Shown here: one piece after another, positions 1 to 7,830 of the stretch
Layout: every line of letters starts with the position of its first letter
How positions within the stretch are numbered: position 1 is the first letter of the stretch
Source of the DNA: an uncultured Actinomycetes bacterium
GTDB taxonomy: Bacteria; Actinomycetota; Coriobacteriia; Coriobacteriales; Atopobiaceae
Length of the DNA stretch: 64,000 bases
Assembly (NCBI GenBank): GCA_900314685.1
Contig: OMWE01000008.1
Span: 1-64,000, forward strand
Reading direction: 5' to 3'
Position numbers and translations under genes: made by a program
The notes under the pieces: generated by a model
Seen by the model: the letters and a program-made list of their open reading frames with translations, nothing else
Told to the model about the DNA's origin: nothing
Databases searched by the model: none

Positions 1-3
1 CGC

Positions 4-2263
4 GTTTCAATCCACGCGCCCCGTGCGGGGCGCGACATGGCGGACGATGGAGACATTGACGAGGGATACCTGTTTCAATCCACGCGCCCCGTGCGGGGCG
101 CGACGGCGACGGCGTCTCAGACCATATCGGCATCGTGGAGTTTCAATCCACGCGCCCCGTGCGGGGCGCGACTCCGCGTCAGGTTCTACGGATTGGAGGG
201 GAGATGTTTCAATCCACGCGCCCCGTGCGGGGCGCGACATCCACGCGAGCAGCCATGTCCCCGCGAAGATGCAGTTTCAATCCACGCGCCCCGTGCGGGG
301 CGCGACGTACCTCAAGAGCGTCGTGCGCCGACTCTGCAAGTTTCAATCCACGCGCCCCGTGCGGGGCGCGACTTGGAGGCCGCCCTCTTGGGCGTGCCGG
401 AGAAGACGTTTCAATCCACGCGCCCCGTGCGGGGCGCGACCGTGGGCCGTGGCGCAGGCCACGACGGCCCAGTGGTTTCAATCCACGCGCCCCGTGCGGG
501 GCGCGACGGCGCTGCGCGCGTCGGACAGGGACCCGACAAGGTTTCAATCCACGCGCCCCGTGCGGGGCGCGACGATATGAGTGTATGCGCCCCGGCTCGC
601 AGTTTTGTCGTTTCAATCCACGCGCCCCGTGCGGGGCGCGACTGCGACGCAGTCGCGCATGTCGCCGCTGACCTTGTTTCAATCCACGCGCCCCGTGCGG
701 GGCGCGACGGTCAGCTCGAAATCGTTCTCGTCGACGCCCCATGCGTTTCAATCCACGCGCCCCGTGCGGGGCGCGACTCGCGAGCTTTGAGAGCGCCGCC
801 GCCATCTGGTCGTTTCAATCCACGCGCCCCGTGCGGGGCGCGACTCATCTCCCAGTTCTTCGAGGGCGTCGGCGTCATGTTTCAATCCACGCGCCCCGTG
901 CGGGGCGCGACCCGTGGACGGCGAGTGGATGCCGAACCCGGCCTTGTTTCAATCCACGCGCCCCGTGCGGGGCGCGACTAAAGCGGTATGGTTCGCCAAC
1001 ACGATCTATCAGTTTCAATCCACGCGCCCCGTGCGGGGCGCGACCAGCGTGAGCAGCTCGAATGTCTCGTCGAGCGTGCGTTTCAATCCACGCGCCCCGT
1101 GCGGGGCGCGACGCGCAGGTACAGCACCCAGACGCAGACGGCATACATGTTTCAATCCACGCGCCCCGTGCGGGGCGCGACCGGGGCGTCGTTGATGACC
1201 GCCGTCGCGAGCGCGAGGTTTCAATCCACGCGCCCCGTGCGGGGCGCGACACCCGCACGACGGTGGTCAACCAGAGCTTCAACACGTTTCAATCCACGCG
1301 CCCCGTGCGGGGCGCGACATCTGGCCCTTCTTCTTGTTGTCCGACTTGAGGGAGTTTCAATCCACGCGCCCCGTGCGGGGCGCGACGCGAGCGCCAAGAC
1401 CGTCAACGCGTCCGGGTACATGTTTCAATCCACGCGCCCCGTGCGGGGCGCGACGGGGAACGCGGTCGCATCGCTCAGGCTCAGACACCGGTTTCAATCC
1501 ACGCGCCCCGTGCGGGGCGCGACCTGCCTCCGCCTTCTCGCCCTCGACCTGGCTCTTGTTTCAATCCACGCGCCCCGTGCGGGGCGCGACGGGCGTCGTT
1601 GATGACCGCCGTCGCGAGCGCGAGGTTTCAATCCACGCGCCCCGTGCGGGGCGCGACGGTGCCGTCCTTGTCGACAACGATGGGCTGCTGGTTTCAATCC
1701 ACGCGCCCCGTGCGGGGCGCGACTCCGGGTACGGCACCACCCTCGCGCCCATGTCCTTGTTTCAATCCACGCGCCCCGTGCGGGGCGCGACGCGAGGTCT
1801 ACAAGACCAATACCGACGGGCACAAGTTTCAATCCACGCGCCCCGTGCGGGGCGCGACGTGGAGGGCACCGACCAAGCCTACATCGACCAGAGTTTCAAT
1901 CCACGCGCCCCGTGCGGGGCGCGACGAGCGCCAAGACCGTCAACGCGTCCGGGTATAAGTTTCAATCCACGCGCCCCGTGCGGGGCGCGACGGGAAACGC
2001 GGTCGCATCGCTCAGGCTCAGACACCGGTTTCAATCCACGCGCCCCGTGCGGGGCGCGACGCGAGGCGACATTCTGGCCTCTGTTATCTTCTCTGTTTCA
2101 ATCCACGCGCCCCGTGCGGGGCGCGACCAGACGCCGCAGACTTGTCGGTGCTCCACCCGTCGTTTCAATCCACGCGCCCCGTGCGGGGCGCGACTCACGT
2201 CTGTCCTGAGCATCTTCTTGACCTGCTCAAGTTTCAATCCACGCGCCCCGTGCGGGGCGCGAC
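4..2263 (-). CRISPR. Type I-C CRISPR array, 34 repeats and 33 spacers, left end open
   Basis: Thirty-four repeats of 33 bp, which look identical by eye, alternate with spacers of about 33-36 bp. On the + strand each repeat starts GTTTCAATCCACG and ends GGGGCGCGAC, with an internal GC-rich palindrome. Repeats begin at 4, 72, 140, 206, 274, 340, 408, 475, 541, 610, 676, 745, 812, 879, 946, 1012, 1080, 1149, 1218, 1286, 1354, 1422, 1491, 1558, 1625, 1691, 1759, 1826, 1893, 1959, 2028, 2095, 2162 and 2231. The crRNA 5' handle of I-C systems (ending ATTGAAAC) is on the - strand, so the array is transcribed leftward, like the cas genes. The repeat at 2231-2263 is leader-proximal and carries the newest spacers. 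The first repeat lies 3 bp from the window edge, so the array probably continues. Three spacer pairs are near-duplicates (see findings). Confidence 0.98.
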
Positions 2264-2425
2264 TGTCAATACATGCAGAAATCCTATATCGACGTGACAA
2301 CTATATACAATTGTCAAGCTACATGATGGATACGGACTGCATGTGTCGCGGGAAACAACAAGAAATTTTGCGCGAACCTCACACCAGTACGACGTAGCTT
2401 GAGGTTCGCGCGACGTCAAAATTGA
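2264..2425 (-). promoter_or_regulatory. CRISPR leader between cas2 and the array
   Basis: This AT-richer stretch lies between the cas2 stop codon and the first leader-side repeat, where I-C leaders sit. It holds two clear inverted repeats. One is TGACAA-N10-TTGTCA at 2295-2316 and includes a - strand TTGACA. The other has perfect 12-bp arms at 2370-2381 and 2400-2411 (GCGCGAACCTCA and its complement) around an 18-nt loop. They could serve array transcription, integration of new spacers, or ending of cas2 mRNA. No U-run follows the larger hairpin. Leader assignment rests on position; the role of each element is inferred. Confidence 0.75.
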
Positions 2426-2716
2426 CTAAATGAATAAAAGTCCCTCGGGATCGTAAGACTGGCTCCGGCCAATCTTCTCTACGCGACCCTTCCAATTCTT
2501 CCCTAGGTTATAAAAGCGAAGACTATCTTTTTCGCTATCGATGACCTCATCGAGACGGTGTTTCAATAATTCATATTGCCCTGGGTCGACCAGGCATTCA
2601 AACACGGAGCATTGAACACGCTGCCCATACTCGGTACAAATCTTCGCCACTCTACGCAGCCGACGTGCACCACCCGAATCACTTGTCGAGACGTCGTATG
2701 TCACCAGCACATACAC
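2426..2716 (-). CDS. cas2: CRISPR-associated endonuclease Cas2, type I-C
   Basis: Small partner of Cas1 in the integrase complex that inserts new spacers. The N-terminus YVLVTYDVST holds the conserved first beta strand and Asp, followed by an arginine-rich stretch (GGARRLRRVAKIC) and QCSVFEC, all typical of Cas2. Translation could open at a TTG at 2731, but a GGAGG (inside the cas1 end) sits 7 nt before a GTG at 2716. That start gives 96 aa, the usual I-C Cas2 length, beginning MYVLVTYDV, so I chose it. Last gene of the cas operon, directly before the leader. Confidence 0.95.
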   Translation of the reverse strand: MYVLVTYDVSTSDSGGARRLRRVAKICTEYGQRVQCSVFECLVDPGQYELLKHRLDEVIDSEKDSLRFYNLGKNWKGRVEKIGRSQSYDPEGLLFI

Positions 2717-2721
2717 TGGTC

Positions 2722-3738
2722 TTACCTCCAAAGATAGGCTGGATAATCCTCCAAATCACCTCTCAAGTACCTAGCAAAGAGCTGCGCTTGTACAAAGGGA
2801 AGGAGACCGACTGGCAGCTTCTCGTTCAGATATGGATGCATAATCTCCTCGCGTTTCTTCTCCTGCCACAAACTCAAGGTCTTCTTCAATGCAGCGTCCG
2901 TGAAGCAGCAGGCCTCGCCCTCCATATGAAAGTCTTTGGGGTTCAGCTGCTTCCTGTTAATGAGTGCGAGAACAAATCGATCCACTACTGGTGCCCTCAG
3001 CTCCTCCACGAGATCCAGTGCGAGGCTCATCCGCCCCGGGCGACAGGTGTGGAGATAGCCCATTTGCGGATCAAGGCCGACCGTTTCGCACGCTGTAGCA
3101 ACGTCACGCGCTAGCATCGTATAGAAGAATGAAAGCGCGGCATTTACGGGATCGCGCGCGGGTCTCCGGTTCCTACCAGTAAAGGAGAACCCGTCTGCCC
3201 TAATCATGCTGCCAAACGCCGAAAAGTATGCGTGCGCGGCATCTCCCTCAACACCCCTGAGCTCATCTAAGGCTCCCACATGCACCACAGCCTCGCCACT
3301 AGCCTGAAGAGCTATAGCTACTGATCCAAGCATCCCTGCGATTTCAGGGTGATCTCGTGCCTGTCTCAGCACAACAAGGCGAGTGTTGTGAATCTTGGCG
3401 GCGATAAACCGCTTCGCAATCCTCAGAGATGCCCCCGGATCAGTGGACTTTTCGAATTGTTCTCGGCGTAATAGCACGTTTCCATGGGTAGGGCCTTCGA
3501 ACCTACCGGAATACCGACCACGTTCGTCGAGCATGACCACGCTTATGCCATGTTCACCACAAGCCCTCAGCGCAGCCATGCTACAGCCAGCGTGGCCGAA
3601 AAGCACCACTCCATCGAGGACATGGAAGGGCACACTCATCACTTGCCTACAATCGAGCTCTACACACAAGGCATCGTCCTTCTTGCGGAGCAAAGCGTCT
3701 GGATTGGTCATGTACAACGTATTGAGCAGTTGCCTCAT
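2722..3738 (-). CDS. cas1: CRISPR-associated endonuclease Cas1, type I-C
   Basis: Integrase subunit for spacer acquisition. The protein (about 338 aa from the chosen start) begins MRQLLNTLYMT, like other I-C Cas1 proteins. It has the conserved block NRRPARDPVNAALSF, the active-site His region GYLHTCRPGR, and LALDLVEELRAPVVDR with the acidic metal ligands. A TTG at 3759 is in frame upstream, but GGAGGA lies 4 nt before the ATG at 3738, which matches the family start. It sits 10 bp after cas4 and is followed closely by cas2, whose ribosome binding site is inside the cas1 end. Confidence 0.97.
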   Translation of the reverse strand: MRQLLNTLYMTNPDALLRKKDDALCVELDCRQVMSVPFHVLDGVVLFGHAGCSMAALRACGEHGISVVMLDERGRYSGRFEGPTHGNVLLRREQFEKSTDPGASLRIAKRFIAAKIHNTRLVVLRQARDHPEIAGMLGSVAIALQASGEAVVHVGALDELRGVEGDAAHAYFSAFGSMIRADGFSFTGRNRRPARDPVNAALSFFYTMLARDVATACETVGLDPQMGYLHTCRPGRMSLALDLVEELRAPVVDRFVLALINRKQLNPKDFHMEGEACCFTDAALKKTLSLWQEKKREEIMHPYLNEKLPVGLLPFVQAQLFARYLRGDLEDYPAYLWR

Positions 3739-3748
3739 CGCTCCTCCG

Positions 3749-4390
3749 TCAGTCGTCAAGGTTCACATCAAATGCATGCCAATAGGCAGCAACATCTCCA
3801 CTCGCCTCTGGCAGACAGTCATCTTTCAAAGAACACCTACGGCATTTAGAGCTCCTGCTTATCTTTGGCGTCGTCCCCCGATTGAAAAGCTCATGCATTC
3901 TTTGCGCAAGTCTCGTTACCTCAAGCTTGAGAGGTCCGCTGATGACCACCTGCTCGCGACGCCTCGTCTCCCCATAGAAAATGGCACCGTTGGTAACCTC
4001 ACGACCAGTCGCTTCTGCGAGGCACATAGCCTCCGCCGCTAGTTGGATTCGATCCCAATCCTCCAACTTTGGTCGCCCGACCTTATACTCGACCGGGACA
4101 ATCGAGGCGGGGTCACCTCCACCGCCGTATTCGACGATGTCGGCGACCCCGTAGATACCAAGCTTCTTGCTCACTAGGCGCACACGACGCTCAGCTCTTA
4201 CACCGCGCGTGCACGAGTACCCCTTTGTGTCAACGCGCTCATGAAAAAACTCGCCGCGCAACGTATCCACATTCTCGTTCCACGTCTGCTCAACGTGTAT
4301 TAGAGCCCATTGTCGCTCGCAATATGCAATGTGCTGCAGGCCCGACAGCGCAAGAAGTTCGTCCTCCGAGTACACGTCTGAAGCTATCAC
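3749..4390 (-). CDS. cas4: CRISPR-associated exonuclease Cas4, type I-C
   Basis: RecB-type Fe-S nuclease that trims prespacers and fixes PAM and orientation during acquisition. Of 213 aa. Visible marks are an N-terminal Cys in AYCERQW, three clustered C-terminal cysteines (CRRCSLKDDC) that complete the Fe-S ligand set, and nuclease residues GVADIVE and VEYKVG (Asp, Glu-x-Lys). The start is a GTG that overlaps the cas7 TAG stop by one base (TAGTG), implying translational coupling. Confidence 0.96.
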   Translation of the reverse strand: MIASDVYSEDELLALSGLQHIAYCERQWALIHVEQTWNENVDTLRGEFFHERVDTKGYSCTRGVRAERRVRLVSKKLGIYGVADIVEYGGGGDPASIVPVEYKVGRPKLEDWDRIQLAAEAMCLAEATGREVTNGAIFYGETRRREQVVISGPLKLEVTRLAQRMHELFNRGTTPKISRSSKCRRCSLKDDCLPEASGDVAAYWHAFDVNLDD

Positions 4391-5307
4391 TACGCTGACG
4401 GCTGAATATAGGTGTAGACCTGGACATCCACTCCATCTGGGACAGAATCCGCGTCAACGACAATCTCATAGTCGTTGAACTCGCGCGCCGGTTGCTCTGC
4501 AGGAATCTTCCTACTTACCTTCACCGCATCGAACAGCGCGTGTGCTGGCGCATTGCCGAGCTTGCTTTCGTGTTTGAACACCACCAGCTCACGGGAGGTC
4601 ATAAAGCCACGGGAGGCGCTCCTATCGTTCTCAAACATGTTCATCAACGCTTCGAAGAGCAGGTCGAGGTCCTCCTGACAAAAACCCGAGCGTTCCGCGA
4701 GCGAGGCCGACACGAAGCCTTCGATGCGATATAGGCCGTAGGGGATATATTGCTTGCGACCCATAGTCTTGTTGTCTTTGTCCTCCTTCTTCTCTGTCGC
4801 TGCCATGCGCGTGATGCTCATCTCCAGAGGAGAAACAGGGTCGACGGACTCGCCGAAGCACAGCTGCACCGGGCCGCGTACCTGCCCGCAGTTACGGCCG
4901 GTTGTCATGACGGCACCGAAAGCACGGATATCGTAGAAGTTGTCGCACATGAATTTTGTGACCTTACGCTGATCCTCGACTTTCTTTGGGAGTTTTTTAT
5001 CCACCGGCTTAAGACCGTTATGGACATAAGCTCTCTCATTGCGCTCGTTGAGTACCGCACCCTCCTGGACATAGATCTTGTAACCGAACTCACCGTCCGC
5101 GACGTCGGAGTCGTCGAACTGCTGATTCTTGACGAGGTCGACGTAATTGCGAATCTTGCGCTTGATGCACACGTCCGAGATGATGCCGTGACCGGTCTCG
5201 GGATCAATGCGCGGCAGGTTACCTGCATCGGGATCGCCGTTCGGGTTGCCGTTCTTCACGTCGCAGAAAAGCACGAACTCATAGCGGTTGCTGATAGGCT
5301 CAGGCAT
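4390..5307 (-). CDS. cas7: Cas7 (Csd2) backbone subunit of the I-C Cascade
   Basis: Backbone protein, several copies of which coat the crRNA in the I-C effector. 305 aa, a normal Csd2 length. The N-terminus NRYEFVLFCDVKNGNPNGDP is the Csd2/Csh2 signature, and the middle carries the FDIRAFGAVM-type block (here YDIRAFGAVMTTG). A GGAGG about 8 nt before the ATG lies in the end of cas8c; 2 bp separate the cas8c stop from this start. Overlaps cas4 by one base. Confidence 0.97.
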   Translation of the reverse strand: MPEPISNRYEFVLFCDVKNGNPNGDPDAGNLPRIDPETGHGIISDVCIKRKIRNYVDLVKNQQFDDSDVADGEFGYKIYVQEGAVLNERNERAYVHNGLKPVDKKLPKKVEDQRKVTKFMCDNFYDIRAFGAVMTTGRNCGQVRGPVQLCFGESVDPVSPLEMSITRMAATEKKEDKDNKTMGRKQYIPYGLYRIEGFVSASLAERSGFCQEDLDLLFEALMNMFENDRSASRGFMTSRELVVFKHESKLGNAPAHALFDAVKVSRKIPAEQPAREFNDYEIVVDADSVPDGVDVQVYTYIQPSA

Positions 5308-5309
5308 TG

Positions 5310-7112
5310 CTAGTCCTCCTTAGTCTTATTGTCATCGGATGCCGTCTCGTTCGCCGCATCCCTTTCCGCCTTGCTCACCCACAAATCACAACGCTCCTGG
5401 TAATACCCGACAAAAAACATGTCTTGGTCATCAGCACTGAGCACCTTGGGGATGCCCGTGTCAGGGAGCCTCCTACCTATGATGTCATCCAGTTCGCGTT
5501 CAAGTTTATTCGCAAGCCATGCCTTCGATGGGTCTTTGCGAAGGGCACTGAGATGAGCCTGGCAACCTCTGAGCAGGGGCTGAAAGACACGCGCCGGAGT
5601 AGTGGATGCAGCGCCGATATAACGGTCTCGAATCGTTGCATTTGCACTGGAAATAGCGCCCTGCTGTGCGCGTTCGAGAACAGCGAACAGCCTACCCAGC
5701 AGATAACCCATGTTGGTGTTTTCTCTATTGAGAGCCACTTCAATCCCCTCTTTCTCGCTCGGCTCAACGCCTTGCAGCCTCATATGACGGACATAGCACG
5801 CCTTGAGGACTGCCGCCCTTCTGCCCATGCAGTCATAGGACTTACCTCCACTCGTTACCATGCCGTGATCGGCACGCATACGAGACCGGACGAGCTCACT
5901 TAGCGCCTTGGGGAACTCCCCTCCGCTCATCATCGCCTCGAAGCAACGGGTAACCAATGTAGAGGGAATGTTGTCCAGCTTACCCATCGGAGCTGTTTGG
6001 GCAAGAAGCTGCCACAGCGACAAACCCTTCTCGCCAACTATCTCTGTATCGCGCAGATACCATCCGTATCTATTTGCAAGACTTCCAAATGTACCCCGCT
6101 CGAAAAACCGAACGGAAAGCCGTGCGGCATTCGGAGAGAGACCCAGAAGGCAGTATCCAGCCTTCGCATCAATCTGAGAGAGCGGCCTTCCGAGCCTCAT
6201 TTCTTTGAGCGTCTGCTCCAAACCGTCTCTCACCTCCTTGTCTTCGGCTACGGGTCCGCCCGAAATCAGGAGTAAAAAGTCATTGCCAAGGGGGATTGGC
6301 GTATCGGTCCAGAAAACAACTGCGGTATTTCCCTGATAGACCCTATGGTGTTTGTCCCCGAGCAGGTACTTGAGGGCATACCCCGACTTAAAGGCTGCTT
6401 CCTCAGAGATAGATGCGTTGTATGCCTGATCCTTTCCATACGAAGTAGCCGCATCGAAGTTGTACGAGACCAACGACGCTCCGGATGACTGTGCCCCAGG
6501 AACACCGGTTACTTGCGGGAAAAGACGGGCAAGAGACTCGCGCCTGCCGGTAACGGAGCACCATCCATCTACCGAAGTATCATTGGCATTCGATTCTCGG
6601 TATAGCCGCCAGGCCTCCTTGACAGCGTCACGCTCATAAATCGGTTTACCAGGCTGGCTCAGACAGAGCATGACCATTCCGCCTAGCGAAAGAGCATCAA
6701 CCTCTGCCTGCGTTAACGATTCGGCTGCATCTTTATTATTGAATAATGCGAGGGCAGCTCGGGCGCCCGCATCATCGCAATCTTGCAGTACCGACTCGTG
6801 AAGCTCTCGAGAGGCGTCATGGCACTTTTGTGCTCTCTTATCACCGATGCCCAGGAGATAAGATCCCTTGTCGCACAGGAAGAAAGGTTTGATACCAACA
6901 GTACGTCCGTCATGCTCTGGTACCATGAGCTCTTGATACTTTTGTTTCTCGCCTTGAAGGACGGGATATAGTCCGAGAACTGTCCCAGACTCATCAATCA
7001 CGAGAGCCCAGGCGACTTTCTCTCTGCTCCAACCTGGTCGCGCGATTTCGTTTGCGTGGCTGGGATCAGCGGCAAGTCGGTCATACAGGTCGCATAGCTC
7101 TTGGAGGATCAT
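5310..7112 (-). CDS. cas8c: Cas8c (Csd1) large subunit of the I-C Cascade
   Basis: Large subunit that recognises the PAM and helps recruit Cas3; in I-C systems an internal start inside this gene can also give the small subunit Cas11c. 600 aa, within the usual Csd1 range. The N-terminus MILQELCDLYDRL and the C-terminal helical region (YIGAASTTPARVFQPLLRGCQAHLSAL) are typical. It overlaps cas5 by ATGA at 7109-7112. The C-terminal tail is strongly charged. I did not fix a Cas11c internal start. Confidence 0.96.
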   Translation of the reverse strand: MILQELCDLYDRLAADPSHANEIARPGWSREKVAWALVIDESGTVLGLYPVLQGEKQKYQELMVPEHDGRTVGIKPFFLCDKGSYLLGIGDKRAQKCHDASRELHESVLQDCDDAGARAALALFNNKDAAESLTQAEVDALSLGGMVMLCLSQPGKPIYERDAVKEAWRLYRESNANDTSVDGWCSVTGRRESLARLFPQVTGVPGAQSSGASLVSYNFDAATSYGKDQAYNASISEEAAFKSGYALKYLLGDKHHRVYQGNTAVVFWTDTPIPLGNDFLLLISGGPVAEDKEVRDGLEQTLKEMRLGRPLSQIDAKAGYCLLGLSPNAARLSVRFFERGTFGSLANRYGWYLRDTEIVGEKGLSLWQLLAQTAPMGKLDNIPSTLVTRCFEAMMSGGEFPKALSELVRSRMRADHGMVTSGGKSYDCMGRRAAVLKACYVRHMRLQGVEPSEKEGIEVALNRENTNMGYLLGRLFAVLERAQQGAISSANATIRDRYIGAASTTPARVFQPLLRGCQAHLSALRKDPSKAWLANKLERELDDIIGRRLPDTGIPKVLSADDQDMFFVGYYQERCDLWVSKAERDAANETASDDNKTKED

Positions 7113-7780
7113 GCGACCATCTCCCCCGCCGCTCCCGCGACATCGATTACACCATTTCGCATGACGGCACGATAAAAGTGGGGTACCGGTGACTCCGCGT
7201 CTGAGAAGTCGAGATCGTACAGCATGAACCCTAGGTCTTTTTCGGGAACGTCAGAATAAAAGCCATCCCGCAGTTCGACGCTCTCATCAGCAAGCGTCAC
7301 CTTTGCGGGAAATTCCCTGCACCCAAGCACCGGTTGGTTGAAGCACTGGCCTTTCCGCAACCTCCTCAGCGCAATGTTGTAGTGCTTTTCCGGGGTATCC
7401 GTTTCCCCAGCTTTTTTCGTCATCTCGAAGTGGGCATCGACGATGTAAGCCACATCCTTCAGATAGAGGGTCGCTCTCTGCTGACGCTGCTCCGTTGCAA
7501 CGAGCGTAATCGATATACCCTTGTTCATCGCTGAAGTAGCTTTTCCATAAGGCAGCTTTCCCGCGACCTCATTGCGCCGGAATGCGTCGAACCTTATCTC
7601 GTTCAGCACCTCGATGCGGTCGATCTTCCACGCAATCGCTGGCTTCCAGTAGACCGCCTCGAGGATTCCGCGAGCCGCAGACGGGGTGATTACATCGTAG
7701 CTCACGCGCTCGGCTTTCATCTCTGGTTGCGTAAAGCATGCCCGCGGCCCCTCGATAAGGATGCGAATTCCATAACCCAT
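7109..7780 (-). CDS. cas5c: Cas5c (Cas5d), crRNA-processing endonuclease
   Basis: In I-C systems Cas5c replaces Cas6: it cuts the repeat RNA at the base of the hairpin and stays on the 5' handle. The protein (223 aa) begins MGYGIRILIEGPRACFTQPEMKAERVSYDVITPSAARGILE in outline, the Cas5d signature. A longer reading from a GTG at 7831 is possible, but GGGAGG sits 6 nt before the ATG at 7780 and family members begin there. Its TGA overlaps the cas8c ATG. Confidence 0.96.
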   Translation of the reverse strand: MGYGIRILIEGPRACFTQPEMKAERVSYDVITPSAARGILEAVYWKPAIAWKIDRIEVLNEIRFDAFRRNEVAGKLPYGKATSAMNKGISITLVATEQRQQRATLYLKDVAYIVDAHFEMTKKAGETDTPEKHYNIALRRLRKGQCFNQPVLGCREFPAKVTLADESVELRDGFYSDVPEKDLGFMLYDLDFSDAESPVPHFYRAVMRNGVIDVAGAAGEMVA

Positions 7781-7830
7781 GCCAAACCTCCCTTCACTTT
7801 CGTATCTACTAGACTTGCGAACCATACACA

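Noticed and set aside
1182..2027. Near-duplicate spacers as a simple segment duplication of the array
   Set aside because: Two of three pairs differ in length at the same end and the spacers between the copies are unrelated, which a block copy does not explain well.
23..2397. Many overlapping open frames with repeated Arg/Ala/Pro words across the CRISPR array
   Set aside because: They are translations of the 33-bp repeats, whose length is a multiple of three, in both strands; no ribosome sites and no protein features.
2370..2411. Leader hairpin as a rho-independent terminator
   Set aside because: No U-run follows on either strand.
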